Positions 53,982-61,731 of a DNA stretch of 64,000 nt are shown one piece after another. The position numbers and the translations under genes were made by a program. Source of the DNA: Pseudopedobacter beijingensis (GTDB lineage: Bacteria > Bacteroidota > Bacteroidia > Sphingobacteriales > Sphingobacteriaceae); NCBI RefSeq assembly GCF_042678145.1, contig NZ_JBHUDG010000003.1, positions 682,001 to 746,000 on the forward strand, read 5' to 3'. The first letter of the stretch is position 1, and each line of letters begins with the position of its first letter. A model generated the notes under the pieces. That model saw only the letters and a list, made by a program, of their open reading frames with translations. It was not told where the DNA came from and made no database searches.

Positions 53982-55508
53982 TTATTTATCTAACATCACT
54001 TTATAAGTTGGGTCTTCAATGATATTTACTTCGATAACACTTTCTGCATTTTTCAATAATTGTCGACAGTCTTCGCTTAGATGCTTCAAATGTACTTTTT
54101 TATTTTGCTTAGCATAACGATGTGTCAAAACGTTCAACGCTTCTATTGCTGACATATCTACCACTTTACTTTCCTTAAAATCAATAATTATTTCTTCGGG
54201 GTCACCAATTACATCAAATTTTTCTGTAAAAGCTGTAGTTGAACCAAAGAAAAGTGGACCAAATATTTCGTAATGCTTTACTCCTTTATCGTCAATGTAT
54301 TTTCTGGCACGTATTCTTTTAGCACTTTCCCAAGCAAAAACTAATGCTGAAATAATAACTCCTATTAAAACTGCCAATGCGAGATTGTGTAGCAACACAG
54401 TAACTAAAGCAACTAACATACCTACAAAAATGTCGTGTCGTGGCATTTTATTAATAATACGGATACTTGCCCATTCAAACGTACCTATCGCTACCATAAT
54501 CATAAGTCCAGTAAGTGCAGCCATCGGAACTTTTTCAATTAAACTACTACCAAACATTATAAATACTAAAAGAGCCACAGATGCAATAATTCCAGATAAT
54601 CTCGCTCTTGCTCCACTGGATACATTAATTAAGCTTTGTCCAAGCATTGCACAACCGCCCATTCCTGAAAAGAAACCCGATAAAATATTAGCCGTTCCTT
54701 GTGCCACTGCTTCTCTATTGCTATGTCCTCTTGTTTCAGTAATTTCATCAATAATATTCAAGGTCAATAAACTTTCAATCAAACCAACCCCTGCAACAAT
54801 AGCCGCATACGGAAAAATGATTTGAAGTGTTTCTAAATTAAAAGGAATTTGAGGAATATGAAACGGCGGAAATCCACCTTTTATAGAAGCAATATCGCCA
54901 ACAGTTTTGGTATCCAATTTTAAAAAATAAACCAACCCAAAAACCACTAAAATAGCAGTAAGGGAAGCGGGAACAGCTTTTGTAATTTTAGGCAATCCCC
55001 AAATAATAAGCATTGTTAAACCCACCAAAGCCAAGAGAATATACATATTTGAACCTGTGAGCCAATTGCCCGAAACATCTTTGAATTGGTCTAACTGCGA
55101 CATAAAAATAATGATGGCTAAACCATTCACAAAACCAAAAATAACAGGATGCGGAACCAAACGGATAAGTTTTCCTAACTTTAAAAATCCTGCTAACATT
55201 TGAATAATTCCTGCCAAAATAACGGTGGCAAAAACGTATTCCACACCGTGCGTTTTTGCTAAAACAACTATGACTACTGCTATTGCACCAGTTGCACCCG
55301 AAATCATTCCGGGACGACCGCCTAAAATGGACGTAACCAAGCCCATCATAAAAGCGGCATAAAGACCCACAAGCGGAGAAAGTCCTGCAATTAAGGCAAA
55401 CGCAACTGCTTCTGGAACTAAAGCCAAAGCAACGGTAATACCTGATAAAATTTCGGTTTTGTAATCTACTTTTTGTTTGAAATCAAACAAATTGATAATT
55501 TTCTGCAT
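53982..55508 (-). CDS. SulP-family anion transporter with STAS domain
   Basis: 508 residues from the ATG at 55508 (a GTG 14 codons up only extends the frame). SulP transporters carry sulfate, bicarbonate or other anions by symport or exchange. Visible are about 12 membrane helices with the signature 'VALALVPEAVAFALIAGLSPLVGLYAAFM', 'SGATGAIAVVI' and 'GGCAMLGQSLINVSSGARARLSG', then a C-terminal STAS domain (about 405-508, 'IIIDFKESKVVDMSAIEALNVLT'). It lies alone and inverted in cassette A. Bicarbonate or sulfate uptake are both possible. Confidence 0.93.
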   Translation of the reverse strand: MQKIINLFDFKQKVDYKTEILSGITVALALVPEAVAFALIAGLSPLVGLYAAFMMGLVTSILGGRPGMISGATGAIAVVIVVLAKTHGVEYVFATVILAGIIQMLAGFLKLGKLIRLVPHPVIFGFVNGLAIIIFMSQLDQFKDVSGNWLTGSNMYILLALVGLTMLIIWGLPKITKAVPASLTAILVVFGLVYFLKLDTKTVGDIASIKGGFPPFHIPQIPFNLETLQIIFPYAAIVAGVGLIESLLTLNIIDEITETRGHSNREAVAQGTANILSGFFSGMGGCAMLGQSLINVSSGARARLSGIIASVALLVFIMFGSSLIEKVPMAALTGLMIMVAIGTFEWASIRIINKMPRHDIFVGMLVALVTVLLHNLALAVLIGVIISALVFAWESAKRIRARKYIDDKGVKHYEIFGPLFFGSTTAFTEKFDVIGDPEEIIIDFKESKVVDMSAIEALNVLTHRYAKQNKKVHLKHLSEDCRQLLKNAESVIEVNIIEDPTYKVMLDK

Positions 55509-55743
55509 AAGATATTTGTATTGTAAAAATTTATAAAATGTAATTTGCACCGAAAATCAGCATTTCGGGTACACGAAAGAAACCAATAAAAGGAATTGGG
55601 AAAAAACAGCAATTAACCAACCATTAAGGCGGAGTAACTTGAGAAGATATTTGCGTTGTTTTTTTCATTGAGGTTGCAAAATTAACATTTTATGACAACT
55701 TGACAAAACAAAACTTGACAAAACCTAATAAAAAATTAGGGCA

Positions 55744-55880
55744 GCAGGTAACAAGGTATTGCCAAAAGCGGGGCTGAAGGAATTATATTGAACATTTTTG
55801 CTATATTTGAACTTTGGTATTTCTATTGAAGTTTGGTGCTAAAACTCCCCGCCTTCGGCAATACCCAAACCGTTAGCGGT
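55744..55880 (+). other. attC-like site 1
   Basis: TAAC at 55749 and GTTA at 55872 bracket a near-palindrome. The left arm at 55755-55773 and right arm at 55847-55865 pair at 17 of 19 positions around a 73-nt centre that contains GTTTGGTGCT. Left-end box GCAGGTAAC matches the cassette A start. The geometry (TAAC, 2-3 nt, 19-nt arm, 71-73 nt, 19-nt arm, 5-6 nt, GTTA) is the same as at site 2, although the arm sequences differ, which is the hallmark of integron recombination sites. Confidence 0.65.
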
Positions 55881-55940
55881 CAGGCAATAAAACGACCCGA
55901 GAAACAAATCGGGTTATTTTTAAAATATTGTATTTTAGCA

Positions 55941-55971
55941 TTTGCTTAAATAAACAAGTTGACTATCTTTG
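55941..55971 (+). promoter_or_regulatory. arsR promoter and overlapping operator
   Basis: TTTG (55941-55944), a spacer of exactly 19 nt, then TATCTTTG (55964-55971), the Bacteroidota sigma-A consensus. The imperfect palindrome TTGCTTAAATAAACAA (55942-55957, 5 of 6 arm pairs) overlaps the -33 box and spacer and may be the ArsR operator. The -7 box ends only 5 bp before the ATG, so the message would be leaderless or nearly so. Confidence 0.7.
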
Positions 55972-55976
55972 TGTTT

Positions 55977-56351
55977 ATGGAAAACAATTCTTGCATAAGA
56001 CAACAAGCGGACATTAAACAAATCAACCGTTGTAAAGACCGAGTTGCAGAACTCAACGGCTCGTTTGACTACTTATCGAACGGACTTGAATTGGCGGGTA
56101 ACAACGTCAGACTGAAAATCCTGTTCCTGCTTTATGAAGAGAAACAACTTTGCGTTTGCGACCTGAGTGATGTTCTTGGAATGACCATTTCGGCAGTTTC
56201 TCAACACCTGCGAAAACTCAAAGACCGAAAACTCATTGAAACAGAAAGGCAAGCACAGACCATTTTCTATTCGCTGACAAACGAATACAAAAACTTGCTT
56301 GAACCGTTTTTCATAATACTTGACGAAAACAAAATTTTGGAGACAATATGA
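55977..56351 (+). CDS. ArsR/SmtB-family metal-responsive repressor
   Basis: 124 residues from the ATG at 55977; the frame opens at a TTG in the promoter. Winged-helix repressor that releases DNA on metal binding. Helix-turn-helix: 'LCVCDLSDVLGMTISAVSQHLRKLKDRKLIETER'. The Cys pair in 'EEKQLCVCDLSDV' is the ELCVCDL-type metal site of the ArsR subgroup. It overlaps the MerTP gene (ATGA) and likely represses the three-gene unit in response to mercury, arsenic or another thiophilic metal. Confidence 0.93.
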   Translation: MENNSCIRQQADIKQINRCKDRVAELNGSFDYLSNGLELAGNNVRLKILFLLYEEKQLCVCDLSDVLGMTISAVSQHLRKLKDRKLIETERQAQTIFYSLTNEYKNLLEPFFIILDENKILETI

Positions 56352-56947
56352 AAAAGGACAATAAACTAATCGGAGCAGGAATTTTAACGGCATTCGCTGC
56401 TTCTCTATGCTGTATTACACCAGTTTTGGCACTAATTGCAGGAACAAGCGGACTTGCTGCCTCTTTTTCGTGGCTTGAACCTTTCCGACCGTATTTAATT
56501 GGTTTGACAATTTTGGTTCTTGGTTTTGCTTGGTATCAAAAACTAAAACCGAAAAAGGAAATAGACTGTGATTGTGAAACTGATGAAAAGCCAAAATTCA
56601 TTCAGAGTAAAAAGTTTTTAGGAATTGTTACAGCATTCGCAATTGTAATGCTTGCCTTTCCTTACTATGCACATATTTTCTACCCTAAGACAGAAAAACA
56701 AGTAATAGTAGTTGACAAATCAAATTTACAGACCGTTGAGTTTACTATCAGCGGAATGACTTGTGCAGGATGCGAAGAACACGTAAACCACGAAGTGAAC
56801 AAACTTTCAGGAATAATCAAATCAACTGCTTCATACGAGAATGGAAACGCAATCGTTGAATTTGACAACTCAAAAACTAACATAGCCGAAATCGAAACAG
56901 CAATTAACGGAACAGGATATTCAGTAAGAGACAAAAAGGAAAAATAA
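56348..56947 (+). CDS. merTP: Mercuric transport protein MerTP (fused MerT and MerP)
   Basis: 199 residues. N-terminal MerT part (about 1-115) with three membrane helices, the Cys pair in 'AASLCCITPVLALIAGTSGL', and a cytoplasmic 'DCDCETDE' Cys loop. The C-terminal HMA domain (about 130-199, MerP-like) has the metal motif 'SGMTCAGCEEHV'. Such fusions import Hg(II). There is no mercuric reductase (merA) in the cassette, so uptake here would be for another fate, or the metal is not mercury. Confidence 0.92.
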   Translation: MKKDNKLIGAGILTAFAASLCCITPVLALIAGTSGLAASFSWLEPFRPYLIGLTILVLGFAWYQKLKPKKEIDCDCETDEKPKFIQSKKFLGIVTAFAIVMLAFPYYAHIFYPKTEKQVIVVDKSNLQTVEFTISGMTCAGCEEHVNHEVNKLSGIIKSTASYENGNAIVEFDNSKTNIAEIETAINGTGYSVRDKKEK

Positions 56948-56948
56948 A

Positions 56949-57155
56949 ATGGAAATAAAATTGCAATCAACAATCACTTGCCCCAACTGCGGACACAAAA
57001 AAGAAGAAACAATGCCGACAGATGCTTGCCAATACTTTTACGAGTGCGAAAACTGCAAAACTGTATTGAAACCACAACAAGGAGACTGCTGTGTTTATTG
57101 CAGTTATGGGAGCGAGAAATGTCCACCAATTCAACAAGACGAGAAATGTTGCTGA
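56949..57155 (+). CDS. GDCCVxC domain small protein
   Basis: 68-residue Cys-rich cytoplasmic protein: a zinc-ribbon-like start 'TCPNCGHKKEETMPTDACQ', 'YECENCKTVLKP', then the defining motif 'GDCCVYCSYGSEKCPP' and a C-terminal CC. Relatives occur next to mercury and arsenic genes, some with selenocysteine; the function is unproven. It follows merTP by 1 bp and ends just before the second attC-like site. Confidence 0.85.
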   Translation: MEIKLQSTITCPNCGHKKEETMPTDACQYFYECENCKTVLKPQQGDCCVYCSYGSEKCPPIQQDEKCC

Positions 57156-57174
57156 CCGAAGAAAAAAAGCCCGA

Positions 57175-57309
57175 ACCGCTAACAATGTATATACAAAATA
57201 GGCGAAATAGTAGTAAAATCAAGGCTTTTGGCTCGTATCAATCTTTGTGCTTAACCGAAAGTTTAGTGCTTCGAAATCGCCTACTTTTCATATACTAACC
57301 GTTATAGCC
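57175..57309 (+). other. attC-like site 2
   Basis: TAAC at 57180 and GTTA at 57301 enclose arms 57187-57205 and 57277-57295 that pair at 16 of 19 positions around a 71-nt centre containing GTTTAGTGCT (cf. GTTTGGTGCT in site 1). The left box ACCGCTAAC is complementary to the cassette B start. The right side GTTATAGCC (57301-57309) would be the start of a further cassette; the matching GGCTATAAC was not found downstream in this window. Confidence 0.65.
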
Positions 57310-57455
57310 AATGGTAGGACAACCCTCCGAACATTAACAGACAGTAACCATTTTAACAATTAAACAGCAAGTAAGCCGACACTCATTGCCTACCTTTCTG
57401 TATTTTTTATTTTTCCCACCGCACATTTTTTTAATTCAATTTTAGCCGACACGCA

Positions 57456-57515
57456 TTGGCACATTTGGTTTTGCCCAACACACAACCCAACGCCTCACAA
57501 AACCAAAAGAGCCAA
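57456..57515. repeat. Inverted repeat in the tetR upstream region
   Basis: Arms 57456-57473 and 57498-57515 pair at 16 of 18 positions (TTGGC-C-TTTGGTTTTG), with a 24-nt loop rich in CAACCCAACG. It lacks the TAAC/GTTA ends of the attC-like sites. Its role is unclear. Confidence 0.6.
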
Positions 57516-57575
57516 ATCTTGCCAACGCTTTTAATGACGATTTGAAAGAAGTGAAAAACTTTTTTCAAGAAAATA

Positions 57576-57636
57576 TTGTCACTTAAAAAACTATTTCTAC
57601 CTTTGCGAGTGAATACTAACTAACGTGATTAGTTAG
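57576..57636 (+). promoter_or_regulatory. tetR promoter with palindromic operator
   Basis: TTG (57576-57578), 19-nt spacer, TACCTTTG (57598-57605): an exact match to the Bacteroidota promoter. The perfect palindrome CTAACTAA-CGTGA-TTAGTTAG (57616-57636) covers the expected transcription start, 12 bp before the tetR ATG, where a bound TetR dimer would block the whole efflux operon. Confidence 0.8.
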
Positions 57637-57648
57637 CAAACAAATAAT

Positions 57649-58239
57649 ATGGAAAAGTTCACAGATAGACAAATAGAAATAATGGAAGCTGCAACGGCTC
57701 GGATTGATGCTTACGGTATTCAAAACCTGACTATCAAAACGCTGGCTGCCGATATTGGTTTATCCGAACCGGCTTTATACCGTCATTTTAAAAGCAAGAA
57801 TGATATTTTACTTGGTTTGCTCAACTATTTCATAACAGGAATGAAAAACCGCATAAGTAACATTCCTGTAAATCCTAACGCAACGGCAGGAGATGAATTG
57901 AGGGATATTTTTAAATCGCAACTGCAAACCTTTACAGATAAGCCTGCGATTGTTAGTGTCATTTTTGCGGAAAGTATTTTTCATTATGATGAGGGATTGA
58001 GTTATAAAGTTTCCGAAATAATGGAATTAATGCACCAATATGTCAATGCAAACATTGAAAAAGGACAAAAAGCAGAGCAATACGGCAAGCTAATCAATGC
58101 TTCCACGCTTACCACTATTATACTTGGAGGAATGAGAATGACCGTATTGAAATGGAAATTGTCAGGGCATAAATCCAACCTGATGAAAGACGGGAAAGCA
58201 GTTTTGGAGGGAATTTTAAAAATGATTGAAAAAAAATAA
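57649..58239 (+). CDS. TetR/AcrR-family repressor
   Basis: 196 residues. N-terminal HTH (about 8-55, 'LTIKTLAADIGLSEPALYRHFKSKNDIL') and an all-helical ligand domain. It is the first gene of the efflux operon and sits immediately behind its own palindromic operator, so autorepression with induction by a pump substrate is likely. The next gene begins 7 bp later. Confidence 0.93.
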   Translation: MEKFTDRQIEIMEAATARIDAYGIQNLTIKTLAADIGLSEPALYRHFKSKNDILLGLLNYFITGMKNRISNIPVNPNATAGDELRDIFKSQLQTFTDKPAIVSVIFAESIFHYDEGLSYKVSEIMELMHQYVNANIEKGQKAEQYGKLINASTLTTIILGGMRMTVLKWKLSGHKSNLMKDGKAVLEGILKMIEKK

Positions 58240-58246
58240 TTGAGAT

Positions 58247-58702
58247 ATGAAAAAAGTAATTGTATTTGGAATGAGCCTTATGCTTTTGTGGAGCTGTAAT
58301 AATTCCACTGAAAAATCAACTACACATCAGGAAACAGAAAATCACGCAGAACATCGCCACGATGAGAGTTCCGAAGCTATTGAACTCAACAATGGCGAAA
58401 AATGGTTGGTGAACGAAGAAATGAAACCCTTTGTATTGAAAGGCGAAGAACTGGTAAATGCTTATATCCAAAATAATCAGACCGATTATAAAGCATTAGC
58501 TCAACAGGTAAAAGACCAAAATAGCCAACTCATAAAAAGTTGTACAATGGGCGGAAAAAGCCACGATGAATTACACAAATGGTTGCACCCACACCTTGAA
58601 ATAGTGAAGACGTTGGAAAATGAAACAGATGCAACAAAAGCAAATGAAACCGTTTTGCACCTGCAACATTCGTATCAGCACTATCATCAGTATTTTAACT
58701 AA
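58247..58702 (+). CDS. Histidine-rich exported lipoprotein
   Basis: 151 residues; lipoprotein signal with Cys at about 17 ('LMLLWSCNN'). A His/Glu-rich stretch ('HQETENHAEHRHDESSE') and a His-rich C-terminus ('HLQHSYQHYHQYFN') suggest metal binding in the periplasm. I do not recognise a named family. Second gene of the TetR-RND operon. Confidence 0.75.
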   Translation: MKKVIVFGMSLMLLWSCNNSTEKSTTHQETENHAEHRHDESSEAIELNNGEKWLVNEEMKPFVLKGEELVNAYIQNNQTDYKALAQQVKDQNSQLIKSCTMGGKSHDELHKWLHPHLEIVKTLENETDATKANETVLHLQHSYQHYHQYFN

Positions 58703-58714
58703 ATTTTCTTAGTG

Positions 58715-59275
58715 ATGAAATCCCAACAAAAATTCACAATATTTCATCGGGTACTGCATTGGATAATGGCTTTTGCAATGCCTGTTTTATTCATTACAGG
58801 GTTTCTTCGTATGTATTGGATGAATAAAAACAATATTGTTGCTGTTATTGAAAGTAAAACATCGGCAATACCTAAAGAACAAATGACGGACATTGCCAAA
58901 GCGATAAGAGAACCAATGTGGCAATGGCACGAAGTTTTTGCTCACATAATGATTTTTGCCTTTTTAGCACGGATTATTTATATGCTTGTAAAAGGTATTC
59001 GTTTTCCAAATCCCTTTAAAAGCAATCAACCGCTTAAAGAACGGTTACAGGGTTTTACTTATGTGTACTTTTATCTTTTTGTTTTTATTTCGGCTGTTAC
59101 AGGTATCTGTATAGAAAAAGGATTTTTACCACAATGGAAAGAAGATATTGAAACCGTACACAAATGGGGAATTTACTGGTTTCCTATTTTTATTCTTTTG
59201 CATTTGGTAGGAATTGTATTAGCTGAATTTTCTAACAAAAAAGGAATTACCTCAAAAATGATAGGAGGAGATTAA
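58715..59275 (+). CDS. Cytochrome b561-type membrane protein
   Basis: 186 residues from the ATG at 58715 (a GTG precedes it by one codon). Four membrane helices with the heme-ligand style histidines 'FHRVLHWIMAFAMPVLFITG', 'WQWHEVFAHIMIFAFLARI' and the C-terminal 'HKWGIYWFPIFILLHLVGIVLAEF', matching the cytochrome b/b561 domain. It is unusual inside an efflux operon; it could move electrons across the membrane or simply bind heme. Confidence 0.86.
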   Translation: MKSQQKFTIFHRVLHWIMAFAMPVLFITGFLRMYWMNKNNIVAVIESKTSAIPKEQMTDIAKAIREPMWQWHEVFAHIMIFAFLARIIYMLVKGIRFPNPFKSNQPLKERLQGFTYVYFYLFVFISAVTGICIEKGFLPQWKEDIETVHKWGIYWFPIFILLHLVGIVLAEFSNKKGITSKMIGGD

Positions 59276-59285
59276 ATAACTTAAA

Positions 59286-60641
59286 ATGATAGAAAACAAA
59301 AAAATTTGCTCAATTATGTTAGTGAACACTCACAAGCTACTTGTTATTCCGTTGATATTTATCGGGTGGAATACTGTTCAGGCACAAGAAGTCTGGACAC
59401 TGAAACAATGTATTGATACGGCACAGGTCTATAACAAAACCCTGCAAATCAACAGAAACCATATCCGCATCAGCGAACAAAGGGAAAAAGAAGCAAAAGC
59501 CAATCTCATTCCGAAAGTTACTGCCAATGCCGATTACAAATATTTTATGGAATTGCCTACACAGCTAATGCCGATGAATGCACTCAATCCGCAAGCACCC
59601 GAAGGGCAATTCAGAGATTTGCAATTTGGTGTTCCGCACAACATCAATGCAAATGTGCAGTTGGCAATGCCGTTGTATAATCCGCAGGTTTATGGAGCGA
59701 TTGAGAATACAAGAATTGCCAACGAACTGACACAGCTTCAATTTCAAAAATCGGAAGAACAGGTTTTATACGACATCACTACGCTGTATTATAACGCTCA
59801 AATATTGAAACATCAATTGGATTTTTTGGAAAGCAATCTGATAAATACCCAAAAGCTCTTAAAGAATATGGAACTTTTGAAAGAACAGTTATTGGCAAAG
59901 GGAACAGATGTGAGTAAAGTGAAATTGCAAGCCGAGCAGTTAAATACCCAAAGGGAAAACGTTCACAATAAATACATTTCAATTCTAAATGCACTAAAAC
60001 TGAATATCGGTATCCCATTGGAGCGAAATATTACCGTTGTTTCTGAAATCGAACAGCAAACCTTGACGGAAAATAATGTAGAAAATATATTGGATTTGAA
60101 GATTATTCAGACACAAAACAAACTATTGAACAGCGAATTGAGTACGTTGAACAAATCACGATTTCTACCCTCGCTTAATTTGATTGCTTCCTACGGAACA
60201 ACAGGTTTTGGCTACGACAAAACCCCAAATGACTTTCTGAAATTTTATCCCATAGGCTTTGCAGGTTTGCAACTGACTTACCCGCTTTTCAACGGAACAG
60301 TTACACAGCGAAAAATCAATCAAAAAAAACTGGAAATCAGCAATAACGAATTGCAGGCTCAACTGATTGGCGATAAAAACAAAATGGAAACTGAAAATGC
60401 TTTAAGGCAAAGAACGATTGCACAGCAAACAGTCATCAATACCGAAAATCAAATCACTTTGGCTCAATCTATTTATGAGCAAACCATTTTACAACAAAAG
60501 CAAGGTACGGCAACACTTACCGATGTTTTATTGGCTGATAATGCACTTCGTGAAGCACAGCAAAATTACCTGTCGGCAGTGATAGATTATCTGAAAGCGG
60601 ATTTGGAGCTAAAAAAGTTGGCAGGAACAATTAAGAATTAA
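59286..60641 (+). CDS. TolC-family outer-membrane efflux protein
   Basis: 451 residues with a signal region up to 'WNTVQAQ' (about residue 34) and two OEP repeats of long coiled helices: 'LKQCIDTAQVYNKTLQINRNHIRISEQREKEAKANLIPKV' at the start and 'IYEQTILQQKQGTATLTDVLLADNALREAQQNYLSAVIDYLKADLELKKLAG' at the end. It forms the outer-membrane channel of the tripartite pump encoded next. Confidence 0.94.
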   Translation: MIENKKICSIMLVNTHKLLVIPLIFIGWNTVQAQEVWTLKQCIDTAQVYNKTLQINRNHIRISEQREKEAKANLIPKVTANADYKYFMELPTQLMPMNALNPQAPEGQFRDLQFGVPHNINANVQLAMPLYNPQVYGAIENTRIANELTQLQFQKSEEQVLYDITTLYYNAQILKHQLDFLESNLINTQKLLKNMELLKEQLLAKGTDVSKVKLQAEQLNTQRENVHNKYISILNALKLNIGIPLERNITVVSEIEQQTLTENNVENILDLKIIQTQNKLLNSELSTLNKSRFLPSLNLIASYGTTGFGYDKTPNDFLKFYPIGFAGLQLTYPLFNGTVTQRKINQKKLEISNNELQAQLIGDKNKMETENALRQRTIAQQTVINTENQITLAQSIYEQTILQQKQGTATLTDVLLADNALREAQQNYLSAVIDYLKADLELKKLAGTIKN

Positions 60642-60664
60642 AATAACGGATAAAAATCAAGAAT

Positions 60665-61720
60665 ATGAATTGGAAAAAAATAATCGGGATAATTGCTTTG
60701 ATTGCAGTAATAGCACTTGTGTTTTTTAAGTTGAAAAACAATAAAGAAACTACCGAAAGCAAGGTGTATCAGTACGACAAAGAAAAACCGATTGCCGTAA
60801 GTGTGGACACCATTCGTTTGCAAAGTATTGATGACGCAAAGACTTATACAGGAACTTTTGAACCGAACAAAGAAACCAAAATTAGTGCGGACATACAGGG
60901 AAAAATCAATGCGGTTTTAGTAGATGTAGGGAGTGAAGTAAGCAAAGGACAAACGCTTATTCAATTGGATAATTCGCTATTAAAATTACAACTGCAATCA
61001 GTTGAAGTACAGATTGAGGGTTTGGAAGATGATGTAAAACGCTATACGATTTTAACGGAAGCAGATGCAGTTCAAGGTGTGCAATTGGAAAAAGCAAAAT
61101 TGGGATTGAAAACTGCAAAAGTTCAGAAAGCCACTTTGTTAGAGCAAATCAGCAAAACTTCTATTAAAGCACCTTTTAACGGTATTGTAACTGCCAAACT
61201 TAATGAAGAAGGCGGTTTTGCAGCACCGGGAGTTCCGTTGTTGCAAATAACAGACATAAGCACTTTACGCTTTACAGTCAATGTTCCCGAAAATGATTTG
61301 GTAAAATTCCAAAACAACCAAACTTACAAAATCAATGCAGATGTTTATCCCGACATTTCACTTTCGGGCAAAGTATCAATGATAGGAAGCAAAGCCAATA
61401 TGGGCAACAGTTTTCCAATTCAATTTCAAGTTGCAAACACCAAAAATCTAAGTATCAAATCAGGAATGTTTGGCAAAGTTAATCTTTCTGAAAGCGAACA
61501 AGAGCAAGGTATTCTTATTCCAACATCTGCCATTATGGAAGAAAATGGAATTGCAAAAGTGTATTTGATAAAAAACGGAAAAGCTGTTTTGCAAACGATA
61601 ATTACTTCAAGAAATATCGGCAATAAAACGCTTGTATCAGGTGGATTAAATGAAAACGATGTCATTGTTATCAATGGTTTTATCAACCTGTTTGACGGAG
61701 CAAATATTACGACTAAATAA
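60665..61720 (+). CDS. RND efflux periplasmic adaptor (membrane-fusion protein)
   Basis: 351 residues with one N-terminal membrane anchor (about 5-20), a split lipoyl domain ('KISADIQGKINAVLVDVGSEVSKGQTLIQLDN' and 'TSIKAPFNGIVTAKLNEEGGFAAPGVPLLQI'), a helical hairpin between the halves and a beta-barrel/membrane-proximal end. It links the RND pump to TolC. Confidence 0.95.
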   Translation: MNWKKIIGIIALIAVIALVFFKLKNNKETTESKVYQYDKEKPIAVSVDTIRLQSIDDAKTYTGTFEPNKETKISADIQGKINAVLVDVGSEVSKGQTLIQLDNSLLKLQLQSVEVQIEGLEDDVKRYTILTEADAVQGVQLEKAKLGLKTAKVQKATLLEQISKTSIKAPFNGIVTAKLNEEGGFAAPGVPLLQITDISTLRFTVNVPENDLVKFQNNQTYKINADVYPDISLSGKVSMIGSKANMGNSFPIQFQVANTKNLSIKSGMFGKVNLSESEQEQGILIPTSAIMEENGIAKVYLIKNGKAVLQTIITSRNIGNKTLVSGGLNENDVIVINGFINLFDGANITTK

Positions 61721-61731
61721 AATCAGCAAAA

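Larger units (their letters stand above)
53917..55872. mobile_element. Gene cassette A (SulP) with attC-like end
   Basis: Defined by GTTA junctions at 53916 and 55872. The cassette start GTTACCTGC (53916-53924) is the exact reverse complement of GCAGGTAAC (55744-55752), the left end of its own attC-like site. In integrons the R'' box of a cassette's attC must match its own first bases in this way. The gene inside is inverted relative to the array. The boundaries are inferred. Confidence 0.55.
55509..55976. other. Intergenic region with attC-like site and arsR promoter
   Basis: No protein gene is seen. 55744-55880 holds the first attC-like site and 55941-55971 the arsR promoter. The stretch 55560-55740 shows nothing I can name. 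Confidence 0.5.
55873..57301 (+). mobile_element. Gene cassette B (ArsR-MerTP-GDCCVxC) with attC-like end
   Basis: Runs between GTTA junctions at 55872 and 57301, 1429 bp. Its start GTTAGCGGT (55872-55880) is the exact reverse complement of ACCGCTAAC (57175-57183), the left end of the attC-like site at its right edge, again a 9-nt match followed by mismatch. It carries its own promoter, unlike most integron cassettes. Confidence 0.6.
57156..57648. other. Intergenic region with attC-like site 2, a second palindrome and the tetR promoter
   Basis: No protein gene is seen. In order: attC-like site 2 (57175-57309), two AGCCGACAC[TG]CATTG copies near 57378 and 57444, an 18-bp inverted repeat (57456-57515) and the tetR promoter/operator (57576-57636). 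Confidence 0.6.

Noticed and set aside
57456..57515. Inverted repeat as a third attC-like site
   Set aside because: Arms pair well, but the TAAC and GTTA ends and the ~72-nt centre are missing, so it does not match the other two sites.
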